A stretch of 64,000 nt of DNA, from the NCBI RefSeq assembly GCF_004217545.1, contig NZ_SHKY01000001.1:6076001-6140000 (forward strand), given 5' to 3'. Source of the DNA: Krasilnikovia cinnamomea. GTDB taxonomy: Bacteria > Actinomycetota > Actinomycetes > Mycobacteriales > Micromonosporaceae. Below are positions 52,556 through 60,880 of this stretch, one piece after another; positions within the stretch are counted from its first letter, which is position 1, and the number at the start of each line of letters is the position of its first letter. Made by a program: the position numbers and the translations under genes. Under the pieces are notes generated by a model. It worked only from the letters and a program-made list of their open reading frames with translations. It made no database searches and was not told the DNA's origin.

Positions 52556-53314
52556 GTGGACGCTTGGGTGGAACGGATCGGTTCGACGATCACCGTCAAC
52601 GGCGTTTCCGCCCTCCTGAGCGCGGCGGATCCGACGACCGGCACCCTGGACGTCGAAGTCAAAGATGATCTTGGGGTCGGTCCGTTTGATGTGGTACAGC
52701 TGATCCACGCGCCGCCGGTAAGCCGATGGTGGGCGGCCGTACGGATGGTCGGCGGTGGACGGGTCCAACTGGGCCGCCCTACGCAGGATGAGACCGACCG
52801 GCGCCAGTACCCGCGACGGGAGCTGGAACTTCCGGTGACGGTGTGGTGGCCCGACACCTCGGTGGAGAGCGTCGGTCGCACCCTCGACGTGTCGGTCGGC
52901 GGCTTTGCCGCTGTGCTCGACCACGCGCCACCAGAGGGTGCCGAGGTGGCGGTGCGGATAGACGGCTCCTATCAGCCGCTGCTGGCTGTCGCCCGGTGTA
53001 TCACCGTGCGGGACGGGCAGGCCCACTTCGCCTACACCGACATCGGGGCGCAGGAGTCGGAGCTGGCCCGGAGCCTGGTTCTCACTCGCCCCGCCCGCGT
53101 CTGGGACGGCGCCAGCACCGACGCGGTTCTGTGGTCCAGCGTCGGCGCTCAGCCGGTCACCGCCAAGCCGACCCGGGTAGCCTGCGTGGTGTCCGGCGCC
53201 CAGCAGTGCCCAGCCCGCAAGGAACACGTGGTCCTGAAGATCAACGACGCGCTGCTTCGGGCCAGGGTGGTCTCGGTCGCCGGTGGGGTGGCCCGACTCG
53301 CCTGGCTGGACTGA
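52556..53314 (+). CDS. PilZ-domain c-di-GMP receptor
   Basis: 252 residues with a PilZ domain in the middle (about 85-190): the c-di-GMP motif RxxxR is seen in RRQYPRRELELPV and the D/NxSxxG motif in TLDVSVGGFAAVL. The first ~80 residues form a YcgR-N-like or similar beta domain (STITVNGVSALLSAADPTTG); the last ~60 are not recognised (PTRVACVVSGAQQCPARKEH). It should bind c-di-GMP and act as an effector of the many cyclases and phosphodiesterases in this window. GTG 52556 has TACGCT seven bases upstream and no ribosome site, so a leaderless transcript is likely. Confidence 0.82.
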   Translation: MDAWVERIGSTITVNGVSALLSAADPTTGTLDVEVKDDLGVGPFDVVQLIHAPPVSRWWAAVRMVGGGRVQLGRPTQDETDRRQYPRRELELPVTVWWPDTSVESVGRTLDVSVGGFAAVLDHAPPEGAEVAVRIDGSYQPLLAVARCITVRDGQAHFAYTDIGAQESELARSLVLTRPARVWDGASTDAVLWSSVGAQPVTAKPTRVACVVSGAQQCPARKEHVVLKINDALLRARVVSVAGGVARLAWLD

Positions 53315-53571
53315 CCCCGACCCCGGCCAGCCGGTCGAACTTCTGGGCCCGGAAGTGGGCATTTCTCGTGCCCTGTCGTAGTGGTCCCGTAGCCGGATGA
53401 CCTTGCAGGCCAAGGGCTGGAGCCCTGATCATCTAGTACACCCGTTCTATTCTGCTGTGGTGGTCGATCCGTTGGAGCACTGGTTCAATCACCGCTACGG
53501 CATGGCCGCCGCGACATTTACCTGATCCCTACCGCTACCGGATCGGCGACGGCAGAGTTGCAGCCGCAGCT

Positions 53572-53970
53572 CTAGGGGCACCGCATTGGAGGCACCCCAT
53601 CGTCGTGCCCAGCGGTTAGCGCCTTGTCAAGGCAGGCGACGAGCTCCCGCGGGAGGAAGGGCTTGGTCAGGATCGCGGTGGCTCGCGCGTCGACAGCGCG
53701 GCGATCACCTGGCAGGAGGCTCCCGCTGACGAGGATCACGGGCAGGGCGGCGGTGTTCGCGTCGGTGCGGATGGCCTGACTGAGTTCGACGCCGGACATC
53801 CGTGGCAGGTCGAGGTCGCTGATGACTGCGTCGGGGTGGCGTTCCCGGACGGCCTGTAGTGCGACTGCTCCGTCTGGGGCCTCGATCACCTCGTGGCCCG
53901 CCCGATGCAGCATCCGGACAACCAGGGATCGGATGTCATCCTCGTCCTCAGCAACGACAACAAGCGCCAT
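53572..53970 (-). CDS. stand-alone receiver protein (CheY-like)
   Basis: 132 residues, only a receiver domain: AEDEDD acidic pocket, phospho-acceptor Asp in AVISDLDLPRMSG (about 52), Thr/Ser in VSGSLL and Lys in ILTKPF. A very strong AAGGAGGAG ribosome site precedes ATG 53970. No kinase adjoins it, so its partner is elsewhere. About 260 bases separate it from the PilZ gene on the other strand; that gap has no convincing gene. Just upstream, on the other strand, lies a relic of a further receiver gene. Confidence 0.88.
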   Translation of the reverse strand: MALVVVAEDEDDIRSLVVRMLHRAGHEVIEAPDGAVALQAVRERHPDAVISDLDLPRMSGVELSQAIRTDANTAALPVILVSGSLLPGDRRAVDARATAILTKPFLPRELVACLDKALTAGHDDGVPPMRCP

Positions 53971-54136
53971 GTGGTCTCCTCCTTCAAGCTGCCGGAGGGT
54001 CCAGCGGGCCACGGGTAACCCCGCCTATTGCCCACCACTGCTCCGTTCAACCCTCATCGTGGTCTCCACGACCACCAGCTCCCTCAGAGCGTGCGACCTC
54101 GTGTTAGCTGTGCCGCTTCACGGATAATGTCCGGTG

Positions 54137-54400
54137 GTGACATCGGTGATCGTGGCAGAGGAGGATCTCGACCATCAGCGGCTGATGACCGAGGTGGTGG
54201 CGTGCGGGAGCTGGCCGAGGTGGTCGAGACGAACCTTGCCCCACAGACCGCAGGCCCTGCGCTGGTGCCGGCTCAGGAAAGCCCTGCCGGTGCGGATTCC
54301 GGGGTGACTCCCGACGGTGGTGCCCCCGCACCAGCGACACAGCACAGCAGATGGCTTCCGGCCGGACGGAGCGGCCGTCAGAACCCCGGGAAGGTCGACG
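54137..54400 (+). pseudogene. relic of a response-regulator gene with internal deletion
   Basis: From GTG 54137 the frame reads VTSVIVAEEDLDHQRLMTEVV, a typical receiver N-terminus with the acidic cluster. At about 54199 the coding frame shifts and continues VRELAEVVETNLAPQTAG, which fits a receiver's final helix plus disordered tail (ESPAGADSGVTPDGGAPAP). About 85 residues including the phospho-Asp and Lys are missing. CGAGGTGGT occurs on both sides of the junction. No functional product is expected. Confidence 0.6.
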
Positions 54401-54405
54401 GCCCG

Positions 54406-55176
54406 TCATCCGCCAGCGGTCTTGTCGTACGTGCCTGCCGCTCGTTCTTGTTGCTCGGTCTGGTCGCTCCTTCTCATCGCTCGGTTCTGTCGCTCGGCCT
54501 CGTCGCGTGCCATCGCGGCCAGTACCGTCGCCAGGCTCTGCGCCGAGTCGGCGGGAAAGGTCGCGCCGACCTCCATGGCCGCAATGCGGTCGACCCGAAA
54601 CATCCGCGGGTCTTGCCGCAGTTCGCACCAGGCCACGAGCGTCCAGGCCTGTCCCCAGAAGGTAAGCCCGAGCGGACGAACGTCGCGGCGGGTCAGGACC
54701 CCGGCGCGGTCCTCGTAGTCGAGGGTCAGTGTGTGGCGGGCGGCGATCGCGGCGTCGAGCGTGTCGAGGCGAGCACGGTCGGCGTCGGCGGTCCGTACCG
54801 AGAACGCGTGGATGGGCACCGCTTCAGCCCGTCGGCGCTCGGCTTCAGGAAGCACGGCGCTGATCTTCACCAGCGCCTCCTCGGACGCTCGCGCCATCGC
54901 TGTTCCGCCGAATGCCCGGATGAGGCGCGCGCCGGCTACCAGCGCGACAATTTCATCGCGGGCGAACATCAGCGGCGGAAGCTCGAAGCCGGCCCGCATG
55001 AGGTAGCCGATGCCGGCTTCGCCGGTGATCGGAACGCCGGATCGGATCAGGTCGGCGATGTCGCGATAGATCGTGCGCTCGGACACCGTAAGACGCTCGG
55101 CCAGCTGCCGGGCGGTGACGAGCCGACCGCCCCGCAAGTGCTGGACGATCTGAAAGAGGCGGTCGGCTCGTCGCAT
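54406..55176 (-). CDS. WYL-domain transcriptional regulator
   Basis: 256 residues: N-terminal HTH_11-type helix-turn-helix (MRRADRLFQIVQHLRGGRLV; ARQLAERLTVSERTIYRDIA) and a WYL ligand-binding domain (about 135-230; LTLDYEDRAG, DVRPLGLTFWGQAWTLVAW, RMFRVDRIAAMEV). The C-terminal ~25 residues are charged. It is directly downstream of a VOC gene with two bases between the VOC stop and its ATG, so the pair form an operon; the palindrome upstream of the VOC gene is the likely operator. WYL proteins often control glyoxalase-like or stress genes. Confidence 0.9.
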   Translation of the reverse strand: MRRADRLFQIVQHLRGGRLVTARQLAERLTVSERTIYRDIADLIRSGVPITGEAGIGYLMRAGFELPPLMFARDEIVALVAGARLIRAFGGTAMARASEEALVKISAVLPEAERRRAEAVPIHAFSVRTADADRARLDTLDAAIAARHTLTLDYEDRAGVLTRRDVRPLGLTFWGQAWTLVAWCELRQDPRMFRVDRIAAMEVGATFPADSAQSLATVLAAMARDEAERQNRAMRRSDQTEQQERAAGTYDKTAGG

Positions 55177-55178
55177 GA

Positions 55179-55565
55179 TCAGGCAGCCCACTCCCACAGG
55201 CCGATGGAGTTGCCGTCGAGGTCCGTGGCGTACTGGACGCGCCCGGCCGGAACGTCGTGCACCGGCCCGATGACAGTTCCTCCGGCCTGGGCGCAGCGTT
55301 GCGCAGCCTCCTCGACGGTCCCGACGATGGCGAGGTGGACGGTTGGCCCGCTCCCGTCGCTGGCCGGACGGCCGGGATACAGGTGACCGGTCACACTGGA
55401 CACGGGGTTCTTCGCGGGGAACAGGGCCATCGGGTTCTGGCCGACTTTGGACTCGGTCGAAATGAGCGGCCAGCCCATCACGGCCTCGTAGAAGGCCGTG
55501 GACTTGGCCAGGTCCGAGACGGGGATCTCGGCCCAGACGACGGCGTGCTCGGGAACGATGGTCAT
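55179..55565 (-). CDS. VOC-family protein in operon with the WYL regulator
   Basis: 128 residues of the vicinal-oxygen-chelate family: AEIPVSDLAKSTAFYEAVMG in the first half and GTVIGPVHDVPAGRVQYATD-LDGNSIGLWEW in the second, with the final Glu as metal ligand. Substrate unknown; this type usually associates with YafY-like regulators. ATG 55565 has GGAG ten bases upstream; ATG 55571 overlaps it. Transcribed first, then the regulator. Confidence 0.85.
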   Translation of the reverse strand: MTIVPEHAVVWAEIPVSDLAKSTAFYEAVMGWPLISTESKVGQNPMALFPAKNPVSSVTGHLYPGRPASDGSGPTVHLAIVGTVEEAAQRCAQAGGTVIGPVHDVPAGRVQYATDLDGNSIGLWEWAA

Positions 55566-55626
55566 GTGCATCTCCAATGCGTAGCGGAACACCACCATGC
55601 CCGACGGCCGTCGACGACTTCCACCG

Positions 55627-55654
55627 CGCTCCTGACAGCATTCTGTCAGGAGCG
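55627..55654. promoter_or_regulatory. 12-base inverted repeat, probable operator of the VOC-WYL operon
   Basis: CGCTCCTGACAG and CTGTCAGGAGCG form perfect arms around CATT, 62 bases upstream of the VOC start. GACA-N-TGTC palindromes are typical sites of WYL/YafY-like regulators, and the regulator is the next gene in the operon, so autoregulation is likely. The remaining bases from 55655 to 55986 hold no convincing gene. Confidence 0.65.
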
Positions 55655-55986
55655 TTCCAGAGCGCGGACCGGTAGATGTTGCTCGGGTGATGGATCTTGC
55701 CGGCAAGGGTGTACTCCTGGGTGCGTGCCGAGCGATTCCGACGGCAGAAGAGATCTCTGCGGGTCGATGGTGATGTTGCCGCGCGAAGTCGGATTGCAGT
55801 GACTTGCCGCATGAGGGCGTCGGGCACCGTCACCCATCCCTGCATCAAGCAGGCGGGCTCGGCGCACTGGCGGCCGTTGCCACTCCGCGTTCGGCTATCG
55901 CAGCTTTGCCGAAAACGTGGCGAGTTTGACGGCGCCGCAGGCATGGGTATCGGGATTGGGGCTGGCGCCGTCGTGATTGGAGTCCC

Positions 55987-56256
55987 ATGCTGGAACCGCA
56001 GGTCACTCTGGACCCGGCAGCACTGAACCCGGTCGAGGAGAAGCTCCGCGTGCCGCTCGAGGACCAGCTGACGTCGGCCCTGCGGGCCGCGACTGACGAG
56101 GTCACCGCGGAGTACGCCGGCGAGCCGGTGGACGCGGTGACCGCGATGCTGCTGGAGCGGACCCGTGCCGCGCTGCACCCCGACATTGCGGCGGGCTTCG
56201 AGCCCAACCTCGACGAACTTCGGCAGGTTGCCGAGGAGATCGTCCGCGCCGCCTGA
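55987..56256 (+). CDS. small conserved actinobacterial protein
   Basis: 89 residues, acidic, helical, no Cys (MLEPQVTLDPAALNPVEEKL; ALHPDIAAGFEPNLDELRQV). Gene-like codon use and a GGAG seven bases before the ATG support it. No family or role recognised. It precedes a kinase gene by about 150 bases in the same direction. Confidence 0.6.
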   Translation: MLEPQVTLDPAALNPVEEKLRVPLEDQLTSALRAATDEVTAEYAGEPVDAVTAMLLERTRAALHPDIAAGFEPNLDELRQVAEEIVRAA

Positions 56257-56407
56257 GGCGAGTAGCGCTTAGCGCGAAAGACCACGGCCACGGCGCACTG
56301 TTCATAGATCTGCTAGTACCCCGCAGGCCGTTCACCGCGTTTGTGCTTCTGGCTGTGAGGGTACCGGGTCCTGCGACCATGAACCGGGGGTGACAGGGGA
56401 GCGGCAG

Positions 56408-57406
56408 ATGCGGACGCTGGGCGGGCGGTATCGGCTCGAACGGCGCATCGGCGTTGGTGGCATGTCCGAGGTGTGGCGCGGGCATGACCGGGTGCTCGAC
56501 CGGCCGGTGGCCGTCAAGATCATTGCACCGGCGGCCGCGGGTACCCTCGGCGAGGCCCGTGGGGCCGAATTTGTCCGCACCGAGGCCCGGTCCGCCGCGC
56601 GTCTCGTGCACCCCAACGTCGCCGGGGTGCACGACTTCGGCACCTCGCAGGCGTCGGATCGCGAAGTGCCCTACATCGTGATGGAGCTTGTCGAAGGGCA
56701 GACGCTGGCTGAGCATCTCGGCGCCGGGCTGTTCGACTGGCGCATCGCGGTCCGCATCTGTGCCGAGGTCGCCGCGGCCCTCGCTGCGGCCCACGCGGAG
56801 CACGTCGTGCACCGCGACATCAAGCCCGCGAACATCATGCTCACCCCGGCGGGGGCGAAGGTGCTCGACTTCGGCATCGCGGCCACGGTCGGCAGCCACG
56901 ACCCGACTCCCGACGGCCCAGTAATGGGCACCCCGGCCTACGTCGCCCCCGAACGCTTCTCGGGACTGGCTGCGACCCCAGCGTCCGACATGTACTCACT
57001 CGGTGTGCTGCTGTACCACTGCCTCTCGGGGCGGCTGCCCTGGACGGCGGCGAGCCACACCGAACTGATAGACGCACAGAGGCGGCTCGACCCCGAACCG
57101 CTGCCGCACATCGACGGGCTCGCCCCCGAGGTTCTCGACCTCTGCTCGCGCTGCCTGCACCGGAACCCGGCCGAGCGGCCCACCGCGCTGGTCGCGGCGC
57201 TGCTGCTGGCCGAGGCCGTTGACGCCCGGGTATACGTCCCACTGGTCGACGCAGGTGCGAGAACGCCCCGGCCGTCCGCGGTGCCGCGGTGGGACACGCG
57301 CGCAGCCGAGGCGCCGACGAACATCGCCCTGCCCGCGGACCCCGGCTCAGCCTCACCCGGCGGGCGCCACCTCGACGAACGGCAGGGCCGGCACCGCGCT
57401 GGTTGA
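56408..57406 (+). CDS. soluble Ser/Thr protein kinase
   Basis: 332 residues with a complete Hanks kinase domain (about 8-265): glycine loop IGVGGMSEVWRG, VAVKI (Lys), HRDIKPANIML, DFGIA, and MGTPAYVAPERF. There is no membrane segment and no PASTA or other sensor domain; a 50-residue Ala/Pro-rich tail ends the protein. It is therefore a cytoplasmic kinase, probably controlling neighbours. ATG 56408 is preferred, with AGGGGAG nine bases upstream; GTG 56390 is in frame. The two conserved proteins that follow could be its partners. Confidence 0.9.
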   Translation: MRTLGGRYRLERRIGVGGMSEVWRGHDRVLDRPVAVKIIAPAAAGTLGEARGAEFVRTEARSAARLVHPNVAGVHDFGTSQASDREVPYIVMELVEGQTLAEHLGAGLFDWRIAVRICAEVAAALAAAHAEHVVHRDIKPANIMLTPAGAKVLDFGIAATVGSHDPTPDGPVMGTPAYVAPERFSGLAATPASDMYSLGVLLYHCLSGRLPWTAASHTELIDAQRRLDPEPLPHIDGLAPEVLDLCSRCLHRNPAERPTALVAALLLAEAVDARVYVPLVDAGARTPRPSAVPRWDTRAAEAPTNIALPADPGSASPGGRHLDERQGRHRAG

Positions 57407-57620
57407 CCCAGCCACAGGCAGGGGCGCGCCGCCGCGTCGCGGGCAAGGTGAACAGCAGCAAGTCGGCCGCGGCCCGATCGGCGGCGACGCGCTGGGTGTG
57501 TGGTCCGCCGGGCCGGCCTTCGAGTTTTCTGGAACGGCTCCAATGCAGGCGCACCCGGTCGGGAGGATTGACGACCCTGGTTGGGTGGGAATAGCAGCGG
57601 GCGAAGAAGGAGGCGCCCCG

Positions 57621-58268
57621 ATGTCCCCCACACTCGTAATCATTCTCGTCGTCGTCGTCGTGCTGCTGGTGATCGCCGCGATCGTGTTCGGCGTACGCGC
57701 CAGCCGCCGCAGGAAGTTGCAGGAGACCTTCGGACCCGAGTACGACCGTGTCGTCGGCGACGCGGACAGCCGTACGGCGGGCGAGCGGGAGCTCGAGGAG
57801 CGCCGCAAGCGGCACGCCGAGCTCGAGCTCAAGCCGCTGTCGGCGGAGAACAAGGCCCGCTACTCCGTCGCGTGGGAAGAAGTGCAGATCCTGTTCGTGG
57901 ACGCGCCCGAGCGGGCCGTGACGACGGCCGACGAGCTGGTGACCCGGCTGATCGCCGAGCGCGGCTACCCCACCGGTGACTACGACGAGCAGCTCGCCAC
58001 CCTTTCCGTCGAGCACGCGCGCACGCTCGAGCACTACCGCGACGCCCACGCGATCAGCGAGCGCAGCCGCAACGGCGACGCGGAGACTGAGGATCTCCGT
58101 CAGGCCCTGGTGCACTACCGCGTCCTCTTCGCCGACCTGCTCGGCGAGGACCCGGTGCGGTCCGAGGGCGCGACGGCCCAGGGTACCGAGCCGGCCGTCC
58201 CGTCCCAGAAGATCAATGACCATGACAGCGACGTCGCGGTTTCCCGTCCCGACGCCACGAGCCGCTGA
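57621..58268 (+). CDS. single-pass membrane protein, conserved actinobacterial family
   Basis: 215 residues: a long N-terminal membrane helix (SPTLVIILVVVVVLLVIAAI) with basic stop-transfer SRRRK, then a helical soluble domain with WEEVQILFVDAPERAVTTAD and DLRQALVHYRVLFADLLGE. The same W-x2-VQ-x2-FVD-x-P-x2-A pattern occurs in the following gene. An AAGGAGG site precedes ATG 57621. Probable function in the envelope; none assigned. Frame open upstream to 57219 but that part overlaps the kinase. Confidence 0.75.
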   Translation: MSPTLVIILVVVVVLLVIAAIVFGVRASRRRKLQETFGPEYDRVVGDADSRTAGERELEERRKRHAELELKPLSAENKARYSVAWEEVQILFVDAPERAVTTADELVTRLIAERGYPTGDYDEQLATLSVEHARTLEHYRDAHAISERSRNGDAETEDLRQALVHYRVLFADLLGEDPVRSEGATAQGTEPAVPSQKINDHDSDVAVSRPDATSR

Positions 58269-58279
58269 GGAGTCCGACG

Positions 58280-59152
58280 ATGCGTTACTTCTCCAACGAC
58301 GCCGGCGAGTCCACCGACGACGCGGCGCCCGGCGACCGCCCGGAGCGGGTGCAGTCCGAGCCCGTGGCGGTGCCGCGCCAGCCGGCCTCCTCGCCATGGT
58401 CCGACGCCCCGGGAGACGAGGCGCGCGACAGCGCCCGCCGGGACCGCCTGGGTCCGGACCGGGAGGACGACCCCGACCGCACCCAGTTCCACGAGCCCGG
58501 CCCGCAGCCGACCGCCTTCGGCGCCTCGACGGTGGGGGGCGCGGTCGCCGCCTCCGCGACGGCGAATCCGATCGACGACCGGAGGGACGCCACGGGCCGG
58601 GACAGCGACGCCGCCACCGGCGCGGCCGACAGCCGCAGTGTCGCGCCGGGTGAAGGGGCGGCCGAGTCGCGCTCGGAGTCCCACACGACCACCTATCCGT
58701 CCGGCACCGCCGGGAGCTCGCACGAGGACCCGGTCGACGTGGCCCTCGACGACCGCGGCACCTTCGAGGACCCGCGGGTCAAGGACGCCGACGACGACCG
58801 GCGCCCCGCCCCCGCCCCGGCGCCGGCGCCCGAGGACGGGGGCGGCGCCGAGGAGGCGAACGAGGTGGCCCCCGCGACCGCGCCTGCCGCGCACCAGCCG
58901 GACACCCTGTTCGCCGCCGCCGACACGCAGGGCCTGCAGGAACGGTGGCGCGACGTGCAGCTCCGCTTCGTCGACAGCCCGAAGGAGGCCACGGCCGAGG
59001 CCGCCGCGCTGGTGGAGGAGGCCGTCGACAAGCTCACCGCTGGCCTGCGGTCGCGCAAGGACAGCCTCGGCGGCGAGAGCGACGACACCGAGGCGCTGCG
59101 GGTCCAGCTCCGCGGCTACCGCGACATTCTGAACCGCATCCTCAGCCTCTGA
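58280..59152 (+). CDS. paralogue of the preceding protein, with long disordered region
   Basis: 290 residues: about 200 residues of acidic, proline/alanine-rich, low-complexity sequence (MRYFSNDAGESTDDAAPGD start) and a C-terminal helical domain (about 215-290; ERWRDVQLRFVDSPKEATAE, VQLRGYRDILNRIL) that matches the C-terminal half of the preceding protein. No membrane helix. It is 11 bases downstream of that gene, so co-transcribed with it. The Ser/Thr-rich disordered part would suit phosphorylation by the nearby kinase, which is speculation. Confidence 0.72.
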   Translation: MRYFSNDAGESTDDAAPGDRPERVQSEPVAVPRQPASSPWSDAPGDEARDSARRDRLGPDREDDPDRTQFHEPGPQPTAFGASTVGGAVAASATANPIDDRRDATGRDSDAATGAADSRSVAPGEGAAESRSESHTTTYPSGTAGSSHEDPVDVALDDRGTFEDPRVKDADDDRRPAPAPAPAPEDGGGAEEANEVAPATAPAAHQPDTLFAAADTQGLQERWRDVQLRFVDSPKEATAEAAALVEEAVDKLTAGLRSRKDSLGGESDDTEALRVQLRGYRDILNRILSL

Positions 59153-59195
59153 CCGGGTGTTCGCCGGCCCCGACGTCGCGGTTCGCGAGCGCGGC

Positions 59196-59343
59196 CTACT
59201 CGGCTATGCCGGCGGGTGGGATGACCAGGCCGAGCAGGTCGAGTTCCTCCACGCGCTGCTCGGGCATCGGTCCGAACTCCTCGGGTGCCGAGGCGGCGAG
59301 GGCCGGCCGGGGCCGGTACGTCGATGGTCACCGCGTACGTCAT
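59196..59343 (-). pseudogene. short broken gene relic (MTYAVT type)
   Basis: From ATG 59343 the reading is MTYAVTIDVPAP, a common opening of a conserved small actinobacterial protein. The sequence then continues in another frame as EEFGPMPEQRVEELDLLGLV-IPPAGIAE ending at 59196, a plausible C-terminus. The central part is lost and the 148-base span is not a multiple of three. The rest of the 59153-59621 gap has no gene. Confidence 0.5.
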
Positions 59344-59621
59344 GAAGTTTCTCCTTGATCGGGTTCAGGCGGCAAGGCGGGCGGCGAGGCGCCCGCAGCA
59401 GCTGAGGAGCAGCGCGGTCAGTGGGCCGCGGACTTCCGGGCCGTGATGTGCCGCCGCGAACCGACCATGCCACGGATCGCCGCGATGATCTGAGCGGTGG
59501 TCAGCTCGGCCGCACGCACCCGAGCGACGTGCTCGTCACGCGCTGTTCCCCGGGCTGATGGACACGCACAGCCAGCCATGCGGCCGACGCAGTCGACCGG
59601 CGGGCCGGCCTAAAGGGAGGA

Positions 59622-60755
59622 TCAGTGCAGCGTCGTCCGAGAATGACCGGCCAGGTATCTCCTGAGCCCACACAGGATGACCCGCATGGATTTTCGCTGC
59701 GGGGAAGGCAGGCTTTCCCGGGCGGCGATGAAGGCTTCCTGCGCGGCGAGGGCCTCGGCGTGCTCACCCCGGGCGGTGTGCACCTCGACTCTCTCCTGAT
59801 ACACCCGGACCAGGACTTCGTGCAGGCCACGCTCGGTGCACAGCGTATGGGCGGTGTGCAGGCTCCGCAGGGCCCGGTCGGTCGCTCTGAGACCACGTTG
59901 TGCGCGGGCCAGGGTCAACAGGTACTCGGCCATCTCGTCGGCGTCGTTCGCCCCGGCGCTCTTGCTGCGGGCGATGCATACCTGCATCGTCTGCTCCGCC
60001 TCGGCGTACTCGCCGTTGGCGATCTGGATCGCGCCGATCGTGTCCAGCGCATCCGAGTCGAGGTGGTAGCCGCGCACTACGGCGTGGTCCTGCATCCGCC
60101 GGGCGACCTCCGCGGCCTGCGGGAGGTTGCCAGCCCGGTATTCGGAGTAGGCCCAGTTGTTCAGTGCCACGAGGAGCCGTTCCCAGTCATGTAGCTCCCG
60201 GGCCAGTTCCTCAACCCGGCGGTAACGCGGCCGCGCCGCGTCCATGTCGCTGTTCTCGGCCAGCGCATCAGCGAGCCTCAGACGGTGCCAGACCTGCATG
60301 GGCGCTGTGGCCGTCTCGTCGAGCAGCTCGACCGCCTTCAGCGCGTGCTGCAGGGACCCGGCCCGGTGGCCGGACAGCCGCTCGATACTCGCCTGCACCA
60401 GGTGGGCGCGCGCCTGTAGCCGGCGGTCGCCGTGCTTACGGGCCCAAGCGTGGATGGCCTTGATCTGCCGGGTAGCTTCCCGGACGTCACCGGTGCGCCT
60501 GAGCATGTCGATCCAGCACAGCCGGGCACGCATGAGCAGGGCCTCGTTGCCCAGAGCGTCAGCCCGCCGTTCGAGTTCCACCGCGGCGGCGTACCCGGCG
60601 GCGGCATCCACGGCGACCCGGTCCTCCAGTGCCAGCAGGGCAGCCGACACCTGTTCGACGCCAGCCCCACTGCTGTCCACCCCGTACTGGTTCACCCCCG
60701 TCTGATCGGCGGTGAGCCCACGATGGGCGCCCCCTGGTGAGCTACCCCACAGCAA
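59622..60755 (-). CDS. TPR-repeat protein resembling the N-terminal half of TPR-GGDEF cyclases
   Basis: 377 residues made almost wholly of helical tetratricopeptide-type repeats (ALLALEDRVAVDAAAGYAAA, LERRADALGNEALLMRARLC; YAEAEQTMQVCIARSKSAGA). The first part has the same signature as the collapsed gene at 18322-18826. Family relatives continue into a GGDEF domain after the last repeats; this protein ends with a short ESLPSPQRKSMRVILCGLRR tail instead, so it looks C-terminally truncated, though the frame is intact and may be functional as a scaffold. ATG 60755 opens MLWGSSPGGAHRGLTADQTG; no clear ribosome site. Confidence 0.72.
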   Translation of the reverse strand: MLWGSSPGGAHRGLTADQTGVNQYGVDSSGAGVEQVSAALLALEDRVAVDAAAGYAAAVELERRADALGNEALLMRARLCWIDMLRRTGDVREATRQIKAIHAWARKHGDRRLQARAHLVQASIERLSGHRAGSLQHALKAVELLDETATAPMQVWHRLRLADALAENSDMDAARPRYRRVEELARELHDWERLLVALNNWAYSEYRAGNLPQAAEVARRMQDHAVVRGYHLDSDALDTIGAIQIANGEYAEAEQTMQVCIARSKSAGANDADEMAEYLLTLARAQRGLRATDRALRSLHTAHTLCTERGLHEVLVRVYQERVEVHTARGEHAEALAAQEAFIAARESLPSPQRKSMRVILCGLRRYLAGHSRTTLH

Positions 60756-60880
60756 CGTAACGGTTGACTACGCAGGGTAGTCATGCTCGCCTCGGCCGGC
60801 GGAACACCGCCCGGCCCGCGTGCAGGCCGACGAAGACACGATCGGGAGCGGAACCATCACACGGCTCGCAACGGAGCGGA

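Noticed and set aside
53340..53571. Possible small ORF reading VVDPLEHWFNHRYGMAAATF
   Set aside because: About 22 codons before a stop, no ribosome site, no homologous motif.
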